From positions 310,001-374,000 of the forward strand of contig CAYWWY010000001.1 of the NCBI GenBank assembly GCA_964462525.1: a DNA stretch of 64,000 nucleotides. The letters run 5' to 3'. Source of the DNA: CAYWWY01 sp964462525 (GTDB lineage: Bacteria; Thermotogota; Thermotogae; MWEM01). Positions 18,568 through 27,362 of this stretch are shown one piece after another (within the stretch, counting starts at the first letter, position 1; every line of letters starts with the position of its first letter). Made by a program: the position numbers and the translations under genes. The notes below the pieces were generated by a model, which saw nothing but the letters and a program-made list of their open reading frames with translations, made no database searches and was not told the DNA's origin.

Positions 18568-20220
18568 ATGAAAAAGGCACTTATTTTGGCACTAGTTTTG
18601 ATTCTGGTAACAAGTACTCTTTTCTTTGCGCAAGAAATCAAACGTGGTGGAATTCTTCGAATGACACCAATGAAGCAAGGTGTATTGATTCAGAATTTCA
18701 ACCCATTTTCCCCAAATTCCTTGGAAGTAGCTGTTGGATGTTTTTATGAGACTCTGATTTTCCACAATATGGGTACCGGTCGTTTTGAACCCTGGCTTGG
18801 CACAGAATGGCAGTGGTCTGACGATCTATTAGAACTCACGATCAAATTGAGGGACAATGTCTTTTGGAATGATGGAACGCCCTTTACAGTGGCCGATGTC
18901 CTCTTTACCATGGAACTGGGCAAGAAAAACCCTGGACTGAATATTTCGACAATCTGGACCCAAGGCCTGACAGACGTAATTGCCCGCACCCACGATTCGG
19001 TTACTTTTATTTTCGATCGAGTCAACACAACCCTATTGAACCGAATTACAGACATTTTCATCGTGCCTCGACACATCTGGAAAGACGTGGAAGATCCATT
19101 AACATGGACAGGGAATATTCATCCTGTTGGTACAGGCGCCTTCATGTTTGAACCTGGATCCTTTACGGAGATGTCCTTCCGAGTATCCCGAAATCCAAAC
19201 TACTGGAAAATGGGTGTAGATGGAAAACCTTTGCCTTACATTGACGGCATCCATTACATATCAACCACCAATGAGCAAGTTGGCTTTAAACTTGCGCGCG
19301 GAGAATACGACTGGGCCGGATACTTTGTAGCGAATATTGACGAAGTATACGTGAAAGCCAATCCTGAACATCATAAATACTGGCTCCCAGAAGGAAATCA
19401 TGTCTATCTGAACCTCAACAATCTCAAAGAACCCTTTGACAATTTCAATGTTCGACGCGCCTTCAACTATGCCATTGATCGACCTGAGGTCACAAGAATT
19501 ATGGCCAGCGGAGCGGTCCCCTCAACTGCCGCCTGGGTAAAAACTCCATTCCTTCCATTAGCAGAAAGAGCTTTGCAGGAAGTAGATATCGAATATGATC
19601 CCGAATATGCGCGCGATATCCTCGAACAGGAAGGGTATCGGCTAAATTCGAGAGGAATATACGAGAAAAATGGAAAAGCGCTTTCTTTCGATCTTTACAT
19701 TCCCACTGGTTGGACCGATTGGATCACAGGCGCGGAAGAAGTTTCACGGCAGCTTCGAGATATCGGTGTTGAAGCCATTGTAACTCAAGCCGCGTGGCCT
19801 TCTCCTTATTTGGACAACTATCTGTATTATGGAAACTATGAAATGTGTTTTGGTATCTCCGTAACGGGTGCAGGACCATACTTCCAGTTGGAATACATCT
19901 CCCATCCAAGAAACTGGGCCCCAATTGGCGAACGGTCGCCTAATTATTATGGCATGAGATATCAAAATGAAGAGATCGGTATCTTGTTGGATGAATACAC
20001 CCGACAAGCCGATGAAGCCAAAAAGGATGCCATTATCGAAGAGGTTCTTTCTCTCTTCTTGGCTGATCTACCATCAGTACCTATGTTTTTCAATCCTCTT
20101 TGGTTCCAATACAATACAACGTACTTCGTAGGTTGGCCCAATGCAGATAACCCTTACTGCTTTCCCAGTCCCAACGGGATGCAAAAGATGCCGGTTCTGT
20201 TAACGATTCATTCCCGGTAA
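18568..20220 (+). CDS. Family-5 ABC substrate-binding protein (oligopeptide or oligosaccharide)
   Basis: A 550-residue SBP_bac_5 protein. The signal peptide ends near residue 22 (FFAQ) and has no lipobox cysteine. The family hallmark is present near residues 72-120 (WLGTEWQWSDD, then LRDNVFWNDGTPFTVADV). The segment NVRRAFNYAIDR near 295-306 is also typical. Family-5 proteins are usually annotated as oligopeptide binders, but in Thermotogota many bind oligosaccharides. With pullulanase nearby, a glucan oligosaccharide is a fair alternative. GGAGG lies before the ATG. A terminator hairpin follows at once, so this protein should be made in excess over the membrane subunits. Confidence 0.92.
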   Translation: MKKALILALVLILVTSTLFFAQEIKRGGILRMTPMKQGVLIQNFNPFSPNSLEVAVGCFYETLIFHNMGTGRFEPWLGTEWQWSDDLLELTIKLRDNVFWNDGTPFTVADVLFTMELGKKNPGLNISTIWTQGLTDVIARTHDSVTFIFDRVNTTLLNRITDIFIVPRHIWKDVEDPLTWTGNIHPVGTGAFMFEPGSFTEMSFRVSRNPNYWKMGVDGKPLPYIDGIHYISTTNEQVGFKLARGEYDWAGYFVANIDEVYVKANPEHHKYWLPEGNHVYLNLNNLKEPFDNFNVRRAFNYAIDRPEVTRIMASGAVPSTAAWVKTPFLPLAERALQEVDIEYDPEYARDILEQEGYRLNSRGIYEKNGKALSFDLYIPTGWTDWITGAEEVSRQLRDIGVEAIVTQAAWPSPYLDNYLYYGNYEMCFGISVTGAGPYFQLEYISHPRNWAPIGERSPNYYGMRYQNEEIGILLDEYTRQADEAKKDAIIEEVLSLFLADLPSVPMFFNPLWFQYNTTYFVGWPNADNPYCFPSPNGMQKMPVLLTIHSR

Positions 20221-20242
20221 CACTATTCTGATTGGAAAAACT

Positions 20243-20288
20243 CGACCGTGGAGCTAAGGATTCATGATCTCTACGGTTGGGTTTTTTT
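20243..20288 (+). terminator. Partial terminator between binding protein and permease genes
   Basis: ACCGTGGAG pairs with CTCTACGGT (one G-T pair, 15-base loop), followed by GG and seven T. It lies between the binding-protein stop and the permease start inside the operon. Such hairpins let the binding protein be expressed more strongly than the membrane genes. Confidence 0.8.
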
Positions 20289-20321
20289 CTGTTCGGATTT
20301 CTAGCCACTCAGGAGGTAGTT

Positions 20322-21302
20322 TTGAAATACTTTGCCCGGAAAATTGGCCTGCTCTTATTCGCTATGTTTGTTGCCATAACGCTGAACTTTTTTATTCCCC
20401 GGTTAATGCCTGGTGACCCTGCTCGCGAACTGATCGATCGGATGCCGGGGATCTCTCCAGAATCCTTGGAATCTATTCGGATCGCCTTCGGGATTGACAC
20501 CGAAGAACCCGTTATTGTGCAGTATGGGAAATATTTGGTCCAAATCGCTCGTGGCCAATTGGGTATCTCTCTTTCGAGGTTTCCAACACCGGTATCAGAT
20601 GTTCTTGCCGTTGCAATTCCCTGGACGCTTGGCTTGATTGGATTGTCGACCATCCTAAGTTTCTTTGCCGGTACGATATTGGGAATAACTGTTGCTTGGA
20701 ACCGAAGCCGAAAATGGGCCACTGCCGTGGTTGGGGTATTCATCTTTATCCGATCCTTCCCATATTTCTGGCTTGGCCTTCTGTTTATCTATTTCCTTTC
20801 GTTTTTACTGCGGATATTCCCCATTGGAGGAGCTTATGATCCCTTCGGCTCTCGGCAAGGATGGTCCTTTATTCAATCAGTCCTCTTTCATGGATTTCTT
20901 CCTGCGCTCACAATTACCGTCAGCTCGTTGGGCGGATGGATCCTTACGATGCGTAATAATATGATCAATGTTCTTGCGGAGGACTATATCACGGTCGCTC
21001 TTGCTAAGGGATTGTCTCTGAGAAGGATTAAAACCTTATATGCGGCGAAAAACGCAATCTTACCTTCAATCACCAGTTTTGCCATGTCTTTGGGATTTGT
21101 CGTTGGAGGTGGATTGCTGACAGAAATGGTTTTTGGATACCCAGGCGTTGGATTAATGCTATATCAAGCGGTGCAGGCAAAAGACTATCCGATGATGCAA
21201 GCGATCTTTCTTTTTATCTCTTTAGCTGTATTAATCGCCAATTTTTTCGCTGATATAGCCATTCTAATTCTTGATCCACGTGTTCGGGATAGTGGTTCGT
21301 GA
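20322..21302 (+). CDS. ABC transporter permease, DppB/OppB type
   Basis: A 326-residue inner membrane permease of the family-5 importer. The start chosen is TTG 20322, because AGGAGG lies 6 bases before it; the upstream ATG lies inside the terminator hairpin tail. The N-terminus (KYFARKIGLLLFAMFVAITLN) and MPGDPARE are typical of DppB. The EAA-like ATPase contact loop is seen near residues 230-245 (VALAKGLSLRRIK). It overlaps the next gene by TGATG. Confidence 0.92.
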   Translation: MKYFARKIGLLLFAMFVAITLNFFIPRLMPGDPARELIDRMPGISPESLESIRIAFGIDTEEPVIVQYGKYLVQIARGQLGISLSRFPTPVSDVLAVAIPWTLGLIGLSTILSFFAGTILGITVAWNRSRKWATAVVGVFIFIRSFPYFWLGLLFIYFLSFLLRIFPIGGAYDPFGSRQGWSFIQSVLFHGFLPALTITVSSLGGWILTMRNNMINVLAEDYITVALAKGLSLRRIKTLYAAKNAILPSITSFAMSLGFVVGGGLLTEMVFGYPGVGLMLYQAVQAKDYPMMQAIFLFISLAVLIANFFADIAILILDPRVRDSGS

Positions 21303-22279
21303 TGTTTAAAGATTTGTTATCTCTTTTTTTAGGGAACAAAAAGGCTTTTGCCGGGATTCTCCTTCTTGGTTTCTTTTTGGGAATTGCATTGCTTGCTCCG
21401 GTTCTTGCTCCCTTTGATCCAAAAGCGAATCGCATTGAGACAACCATACCGATCTCCGATCAAAGGGATCGTATGAGAACCACAGAAAGGCACCGAATCG
21501 ATGAGCTAACAGAGGTAAGTACCCTTACACAGGTAATTACAACAACATATCATCGGACCGTTCGAAGGCTTCCGTTACAGGCAAAACCTAGTTCTGATCA
21601 TTGGTTAGGGACAACCCACTCCGGTCAGGACATTTTTTCGCAGTTAATATGGGGCACACAGGTTACATTAGCTGTGGGTTTGCTAACCGGTCTATTCACC
21701 ACGATCCTATCTTTGTCTCTCGCATTGGTTGGAGGGTTTTTGGGCGGTATCGTCGATGATATTATCTCCCTATTCACAAATGTGTTTTTGGTGATCCCGT
21801 CTCTGCCTCTGATGATTGTGATTGCTGCCTATATCTCAGTTCGTGGAATGATACCGATCATCCTAATTTTGGGTTTGACCAGCTGGCCCTGGCCAACTAG
21901 AGTGCTTCGGTCTCAGGTGATTAGCTTAAAAAACCGGGATTTTGTGAAAGTTTCCAAATCATTAGGAGAGAAACCTGTATACATCGTCTTTCGAGAAATT
22001 CTGCCAAATATGATTTCTCTAGTTATGGCGTCCTTTTTTACATCGACCATGGCAGCCATCATCGGAGCGACAACACTCGAATTCATCGGGCTTGGAAACC
22101 CTTCTGTGGTGAGTTGGGGAACGATGCTTTACTGGGCTCAGGTGAATAGTGCGTTGCTTGCCGGATCATGGTGGTGGTTCTTGCCACCGGGCATTTGTAT
22201 TGCCTTGATCGGAACATCCTTTGCATTAATGAATTTCGCGATCGATGAGATTTCTAACCCCAAACTTCGAAAGAGATGA
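21302..22279 (+). CDS. ABC transporter permease, DppC/OppC type
   Basis: A 325-residue second permease. TM1 is followed by a long polar segment of about 80 residues (roughly 40-115), longer than in typical DppC, before LGTTHSGQDIFSQLIWG, which is the standard DppC entry. The ATPase contact loop is near residues 215-235 (VSKSLGEKPVYIVFREILP). ATG 21302 overlaps the previous stop; a GTG at 21299 is an alternative. The long extracytoplasmic insert is the only odd feature. Confidence 0.92.
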   Translation: MFKDLLSLFLGNKKAFAGILLLGFFLGIALLAPVLAPFDPKANRIETTIPISDQRDRMRTTERHRIDELTEVSTLTQVITTTYHRTVRRLPLQAKPSSDHWLGTTHSGQDIFSQLIWGTQVTLAVGLLTGLFTTILSLSLALVGGFLGGIVDDIISLFTNVFLVIPSLPLMIVIAAYISVRGMIPIILILGLTSWPWPTRVLRSQVISLKNRDFVKVSKSLGEKPVYIVFREILPNMISLVMASFFTSTMAAIIGATTLEFIGLGNPSVVSWGTMLYWAQVNSALLAGSWWWFLPPGICIALIGTSFALMNFAIDEISNPKLRKR

Positions 22280-22283
22280 TGGT

Positions 22284-23270
22284 ATGAACTCAGAAAATCA
22301 AATCGTTCTTGAATGCCAGGATCTCGTTGCCGGATATGAGTTGAAAAGCGGGTTTGTTCACGCTGTAGATCGGGTCAGCTTTGCTCTGAGAAAAGGAGAG
22401 TTTATGGGCATTGCCGGAGAGTCTGGTTGTGGAAAAACCACTCTCGCATACGCTGTGATGAGATTATTCCGGGATAACGCAAAAATCAAGAACGGAAAAA
22501 TCCTTTTTTTAGGAACGGATATTACTACGCTACCTGAAGAAAAAATAAAAAAGGTGCGATGGACTCAGATTTCCATGGTTTTTCAATCGGCTATGAACGC
22601 GCTGAATCCAGTTCTCACTGTTGGACAGCAACTTACCGATGCTTACTTCGCCCACAAGACTTCCGGATCGAATCAAGCGAAAAAACGCGCTTTGGAAGTC
22701 CTGAAACTAGTTGATATCCCTTCGGATCGATACAATGCCTACCCCCATCAGCTTTCAGGGGGGATGAAACAGCGGGTAATGATCGCCATGGCGATGATTC
22801 TTCAACCTGAGGTCATCATTATGGATGAACCAACAACGGCCTTGGATGTAGTCGTTCAGAGAACCATTATCGAAAAGATTCAGCAATTGCGCCAAGAGTT
22901 TCAGTTTTCGGTCATCTTCATCACGCATGATTTGTCTTTACTTGTGGAAATAAGCGACAGGCTTGCCATCATGTACGCCGGGAGGATTGTAGAATCAGGA
23001 CCTGCGGCCTTTTTGTTTTCCCAACCGCTACATCCCTACACCAAAGGGTTGATGAGTTCGTTCCCTTCATTAACAGGAGAAATCATCCGCATGGGAGGGA
23101 TTGAAGGAAAACCGCCCGATCTTCTAAACCCGCCTCAAGGATGTCGATTCCATCCCCGATGCAAACAGAGTCAAAAGCAATGTTTTCAGAAGGAGCCGGG
23201 ATTGATGGAGGCGACTCCAGGACATTGGGTTGCTTGTCATTATCCAAACAGGAGCGATGCTAATGAGTGA
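22284..23270 (+). CDS. ABC transporter ATPase, DppD/OppD type
   Basis: A 328-residue ATPase. Walker A GESGCGKTT lies near residues 45-53, the signature LSGGMKQRV near 165 and Walker B VIIMDEPTTALD near 185. The C-terminal oligo_HPY region is present, with a cysteine cluster (GCRFHPRC, QC, ACH) that in this group may bind an iron-sulfur cluster. ATG 22284 was chosen; the frame is open a little further upstream into the preceding gene. It overlaps the DppF gene. Confidence 0.93.
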   Translation: MNSENQIVLECQDLVAGYELKSGFVHAVDRVSFALRKGEFMGIAGESGCGKTTLAYAVMRLFRDNAKIKNGKILFLGTDITTLPEEKIKKVRWTQISMVFQSAMNALNPVLTVGQQLTDAYFAHKTSGSNQAKKRALEVLKLVDIPSDRYNAYPHQLSGGMKQRVMIAMAMILQPEVIIMDEPTTALDVVVQRTIIEKIQQLRQEFQFSVIFITHDLSLLVEISDRLAIMYAGRIVESGPAAFLFSQPLHPYTKGLMSSFPSLTGEIIRMGGIEGKPPDLLNPPQGCRFHPRCKQSQKQCFQKEPGLMEATPGHWVACHYPNRSDANE

Positions 23271-24231
23271 ACCCGTCTTAGATCTCATGGATGTCACCAA
23301 ACACTTTCCAGTCCACTCGTTCCGTAGGTTTGGAGAAGTTGTCCACGCAATGGATCAGATCTCCTTTGCTTTATACAAAGGGGAAATCCTTGCGCTTGTA
23401 GGAGAATCCGGCAGCGGAAAAACAACTACAGCAAGTGTAATTGCGCGATTGTACCCGCCAACTTCTGGTGTCATCAAAATCGATGGGGAACAAATTGCAA
23501 AACGACTGACCCGGAAAGAGCTCCTTCAATATCGCAAACAAGTACAAATGATCTTCCAAGATCCTTTTGGCGCATTAAACCCAACACAAACGATCGAACA
23601 CATTTTGACTCGTCCCTTTATTATCCATCAGATGATTTCGAACAAAAGGCAATTGATTGAATGTTTGGATGATCTTTTATGCAGTGTTGGTCTTGAACCC
23701 CCCAAGCAATTCTTGAAAAAGTTCCCCCATGAGCTATCTGGAGGTCAGCGCCAAAGAGTCAATATCGCTCGAACTATCTCTGTCAATCCTGAAATCGTAT
23801 TGGCAGACGAACCAACTTCCATGTTGGATGTCTCTATCCGTATGAGCATTATGAATATGATGCTCGCCCTACAGGAAAGCATGAAAGTGAGTTATCTTTA
23901 TATCACGCATGACCTCGCGGGCGCACGATATATGGCAAACCGGATTGCCGTTATGTACGCTGGAATGATCATGGAGATTGGGCCTTCTAATGAAATCATC
24001 CAGAATGCGTACCATCCTTATACTCAGCTCCTCAAATCCGCTGCGCCTTCCCCTGAAGAGGGTCTAGGCCGAAAGCGCCTTACAACCAAAGGAGATATCC
24101 CTTCACTGATTCATCCTCCAAACGGATGTCGATTCCATCCCCGATGCCCCTTTTCGCAGGACGTTTGTTCAACAACCATTCTACCGATGAAACAAGTGAA
24201 CCCAAATCATTATGGACGATGCATCTTATAA
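23263..24231 (+). CDS. ABC transporter ATPase, DppF/OppF type
   Basis: A 322-residue ATPase, partner of the preceding one. Walker A GESGSGKTT lies near residues 45-53, the signature LSGGQRQRVNIAR near 170 and Walker B IVLADEPTSMLD near 192. The same C-terminal cysteine motif GCRFHPRCPFSQDVC is present. ATG 23263 with GGAG upstream was taken, overlapping the previous stop by 8 bases. Together the five genes make a complete importer. Confidence 0.94.
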   Translation: MSEPVLDLMDVTKHFPVHSFRRFGEVVHAMDQISFALYKGEILALVGESGSGKTTTASVIARLYPPTSGVIKIDGEQIAKRLTRKELLQYRKQVQMIFQDPFGALNPTQTIEHILTRPFIIHQMISNKRQLIECLDDLLCSVGLEPPKQFLKKFPHELSGGQRQRVNIARTISVNPEIVLADEPTSMLDVSIRMSIMNMMLALQESMKVSYLYITHDLAGARYMANRIAVMYAGMIMEIGPSNEIIQNAYHPYTQLLKSAAPSPEEGLGRKRLTTKGDIPSLIHPPNGCRFHPRCPFSQDVCSTTILPMKQVNPNHYGRCIL

Positions 24232-24241
24232 ACCGCAGAGT

Positions 24242-25135
24242 ATGACTGGTAGGGTTCATCAATCTGTTATGGTTGATGAGGTCATTCGATACCTCATTAC
24301 TGATCCTATGGGGATATATCTTGATTGCACCTTCGGTGAAGGAGGTCATTCTCTCCATATTCTTCAACACCTAAATCCGGATCGCGGGAAGGTTATCGGA
24401 ATCGATAAAGATGTCGAAATCTTGCGGTATGGAGAACAACGGATAAATGCATACACATCACAGACCCGTTTGTTTAAGGCAAACTATACCGATATGGATT
24501 TGGTGCTAAAAGGGCTCGGAATCTCTAAAGTCCATGGAATTCTTTTTGACCTGGGCGTTTCCTCCTATCAACTGGATGTAGAGGATCGAGGGTTTTCGTA
24601 TCGAAACAAAGGTCCTTTGGACATGAGAATGGATACACAAACCAGTAAGAGCGCAGCTCAAATCCTTAACCAGCTCCCTCAAAAGGAGATCGAAGAGATC
24701 CTAAGAACATTTGGAGAAGAACCCTTTGCTCGTTCCATATCTCGGAAAATTGTCGAAATGCGGCCTTTGCATTCGACTCTCGATTTGGTCCAATGCGTTC
24801 AGAACGCGATACCTCTCCGGGTCCGGAAAAAAATGAAAAAGCATTTTGCAACAAGGACTTTTCAGGCCATTCGAATATTCTTAAACCGAGAATTGGAGGA
24901 GCTTTCAGACGGATTGGAAAAAAGTTTGAAAATCTTGGACAAAGGTGGTAGAATAGTAGTGATTTCATTTCACTCCCTTGAAGACCGAATTGTAAAGCAT
25001 TTTTTCCGGGATAACGAAGGACAGGCTCTCAAAATCCTCACACCCAAACCGATTCAGCCAGACGAGAACGAAAAAAAGAGGAATCGGAGATCCAGAAGTG
25101 CAAAGTTAAGAGCCGCTGAAACATTATCGGATTAG
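24242..25135 (+). CDS. rsmH: 16S rRNA m4C1402 methyltransferase RsmH
   Basis: A 297-residue SAM-dependent methyltransferase that N4-methylates C1402 of 16S rRNA. The N-terminal HQSVMVDEV and the SAM-binding CTFGEGGHS are typical, followed by DLGVSSYQLD, RTFQAIRIFLNRELEEL and the C-terminal ISFHSLEDRIVK. ATG 24242 fits the usual RsmH N-terminus; an ATG at 24212 would overlap dppF. As in most bacteria it heads a cluster with ftsL and ftsI. Confidence 0.96.
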   Translation: MTGRVHQSVMVDEVIRYLITDPMGIYLDCTFGEGGHSLHILQHLNPDRGKVIGIDKDVEILRYGEQRINAYTSQTRLFKANYTDMDLVLKGLGISKVHGILFDLGVSSYQLDVEDRGFSYRNKGPLDMRMDTQTSKSAAQILNQLPQKEIEEILRTFGEEPFARSISRKIVEMRPLHSTLDLVQCVQNAIPLRVRKKMKKHFATRTFQAIRIFLNRELEELSDGLEKSLKILDKGGRIVVISFHSLEDRIVKHFFRDNEGQALKILTPKPIQPDENEKKRNRRSRSAKLRAAETLSD

Positions 25136-25181
25136 GTCTTCGGGTTTTTTATCGTATCTTTTCTTTTTTGGGGGGAGCAAC

Positions 25182-25514
25182 ATGGATGAAAAAGAACTGG
25201 ATCAACTCAAAACCGATGGGTTGGGAACGATCGTACAACCACTCGAGCAAACGAGGCCCGTTTCCCGCGAACGGTTCGGAGAAATCGTTCAAACTGCTTT
25301 CCGTATCGGATTACTCACCATCCTTTTGTTTGGCGCATTCTTCTTCCCGTTTATGATCGGTATGAAGATTACCCACATGCGAGACGACACATCTCGAATG
25401 CAAGTAGAAATGGTCACCCTTGAAAAGAAGATCCAGGAGTATAATCAAAGAATAGCGATTTATGGGGATAGACTACAAATATCCCAGAACAAATCCGAGA
25501 AGGGAAATCAGTGA
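25182..25514 (+). CDS. ftsL: FtsL-like cell division protein
   Basis: A 110-residue single-pass membrane protein. There is a cytoplasmic tail of about 40 residues, a membrane segment at about 41-60 (AFRIGLLTILLFGAFFFP region) and a short extracytoplasmic coiled coil (about 65-100, heptad-like LEKKIQEYNQRI). FtsL sequence is poorly conserved; the call rests on topology and the position between rsmH and ftsI, where ftsL normally lies. Its stop overlaps the next start as GTGA. Confidence 0.72.
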   Translation: MDEKELDQLKTDGLGTIVQPLEQTRPVSRERFGEIVQTAFRIGLLTILLFGAFFFPFMIGMKITHMRDDTSRMQVEMVTLEKKIQEYNQRIAIYGDRLQISQNKSEKGNQ

Positions 25515-27334
25515 GTGTTCCTAGAGTCAGGCTGATTACTCTTCTTTTTTTCTGTGCGATTGTTGTTCTTTTGGGAAGGAGCTTGTTTCTCACCCTTCAG
25601 GGGGATCCGATATCTTTGATCCCTATTTCCCGTGTTCAAATCTATCCCTCGCGAGGACTGATTCTCGATAATTCCGGAATCCCTCTTGTTGAGAACCATC
25701 GCCGATACTTCTATTATTTTGACTGCGGGTTCTTCCGAACCTTGATCGATCAAAAAAGAGTCAATTTCGATGAGGTTATCGAACAAATCATCGCGGTCTT
25801 TTCTGTGGATCGAGTACTATTCCAAGAGCAATATCCCCGTTCTAACTTCATCCTTTTGGGTGTTTTCGATCAAGAAATCAGAGGCATTGAACGACCTTTA
25901 TCCTTTTTCGTGTCTTTGGATCAACGAAACGCACGAACAGTCTTGTATCCTGAGTTATCCCAAATCATTGGCCGAGTCGATACTTATGGTGCTGGGTTGA
26001 GTGGTGTCGAGCTTCAGATGGATTCCTTCCTTTCCCCTAATAGTATTGGTCTGGTGGACTATGAACGAATGGGCTCTTATCATAGATATGGTCGGATTAC
26101 TGATATTCAGCCCTCTACAGACGGAGCGGATATCCATTTGAGCATTTCGTTAGTTCTTCAGCAAATTCTTGCCGAAAGAATCGAAGAAGCAAAGCTCCAG
26201 TACAATGCAAAAGAAGCTTCGGGCCTGATTATAGAAACTGCAACGGGAAAAGTCCGCGCTATGTATTCAACTATGGGATGGAATTCTTTGATCATGAATA
26301 TCTACGAAATTGGATCCGCCATCAAACCTCTTTTTTTTGGAATGGCAATGAAGTATGGAGTGCTTGATTTAGAGGAAGAGTACCGATGTACAGGGAAAAT
26401 CCAGCCTTTCCCCGATCTTCATTATACGATTTCAGATACATATGCGCACGGGACTCTTGGGGTGATTGAGGGTCTTGCCCATTCGTGCAATGTGGTTACG
26501 ATCGAGATCGCGAAATTGCTGATGGAAGAACTGGGTGATTGGACCATTTTTCATGAGTTGCAACGAATGGGGTTTGGTTCTAGAACAGGAATCGAGCTTC
26601 CTGGGGAAGTAGTTGGTATTCTCCATCGCCCGAACGACTGGAATCGGCTTACCGGAGTTCAAATGTCGATCGGATATGGTCTGGCTATGACGCAACTCCA
26701 GCTGGCAATGGCGATCAATGCTATTGCTAATGATGGAGTATACATTAGTCCAACGGTTTTTGAACAGCGAATCAATCCCGTTCAGGAGCGCTTAATATTC
26801 CAACCTGCAGTAAGCAAAATCCTTACAGAGATGATGGTCGAAGTAGTTGAGTCAGGAACCGGGAAACTAGCCAAGATTCGTGGCCTGCCTATTGCTGGGA
26901 AAACAGGAACCGCAACAAAACCCTTACCCGGAGGCGGAGGATACTCGAGTGATCGGTTTATGTCTTCATTCTTGGGTTTTTTCCCCGCGGACGATCCGAT
27001 TTATACAATCTTAGTTTCATTGGACGAACCCCAAGGAAGCCTCTACTATAGTTCGGATATCGCAGCTCCTGTTTTTCAGAAAATTGTCTATGATGTAATT
27101 GATGCGCTGAAAGCTCCGGATCATCAATCCCCTGAACCTTTGATATATCGATCATGGAAGATGCCCAGTTTCATTGGTCTTACCGTAAAAGATGTCATAG
27201 ACTTGTGCAGCGATATGGGGATCGATCTTTCAAAAATCTCTGTTGTTGGAAGCGGGCTGGTAAAACAGCAATACCCAGCTCCGGAAACTCCGATTGAGTG
27301 GGTGGATGAAGTAATCGTACACTTGGGTAAGTAG
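25511..27334 (+). CDS. ftsI: FtsI/PBP2-type D,D-transpeptidase with PASTA domain
   Basis: A 607-residue class B penicillin-binding protein that cross-links septal peptidoglycan. A membrane anchor lies at about residues 7-27. The transpeptidase motifs are complete: SxxK as GSAIKP near residue 268, SxN as SCN near 327, and KTG as AGKTGTATKP near 463. A C-terminal PASTA domain (about 548-607, beginning with MPSFIGLTVKDVI) should bind wall fragments. The start is a GTG that overlaps the ftsL stop. Confidence 0.92.
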   Translation: MSVPRVRLITLLFFCAIVVLLGRSLFLTLQGDPISLIPISRVQIYPSRGLILDNSGIPLVENHRRYFYYFDCGFFRTLIDQKRVNFDEVIEQIIAVFSVDRVLFQEQYPRSNFILLGVFDQEIRGIERPLSFFVSLDQRNARTVLYPELSQIIGRVDTYGAGLSGVELQMDSFLSPNSIGLVDYERMGSYHRYGRITDIQPSTDGADIHLSISLVLQQILAERIEEAKLQYNAKEASGLIIETATGKVRAMYSTMGWNSLIMNIYEIGSAIKPLFFGMAMKYGVLDLEEEYRCTGKIQPFPDLHYTISDTYAHGTLGVIEGLAHSCNVVTIEIAKLLMEELGDWTIFHELQRMGFGSRTGIELPGEVVGILHRPNDWNRLTGVQMSIGYGLAMTQLQLAMAINAIANDGVYISPTVFEQRINPVQERLIFQPAVSKILTEMMVEVVESGTGKLAKIRGLPIAGKTGTATKPLPGGGGYSSDRFMSSFLGFFPADDPIYTILVSLDEPQGSLYYSSDIAAPVFQKIVYDVIDALKAPDHQSPEPLIYRSWKMPSFIGLTVKDVIDLCSDMGIDLSKISVVGSGLVKQQYPAPETPIEWVDEVIVHLGK

Positions 27335-27362
27335 ATCATTTACACGGGAATACGGGGGGGTT

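Noticed and set aside
24080..24370. Minus-strand ORF of 96 codons across the dppF-rsmH junction
   Set aside because: Antisense to two conserved genes and without a start signal.
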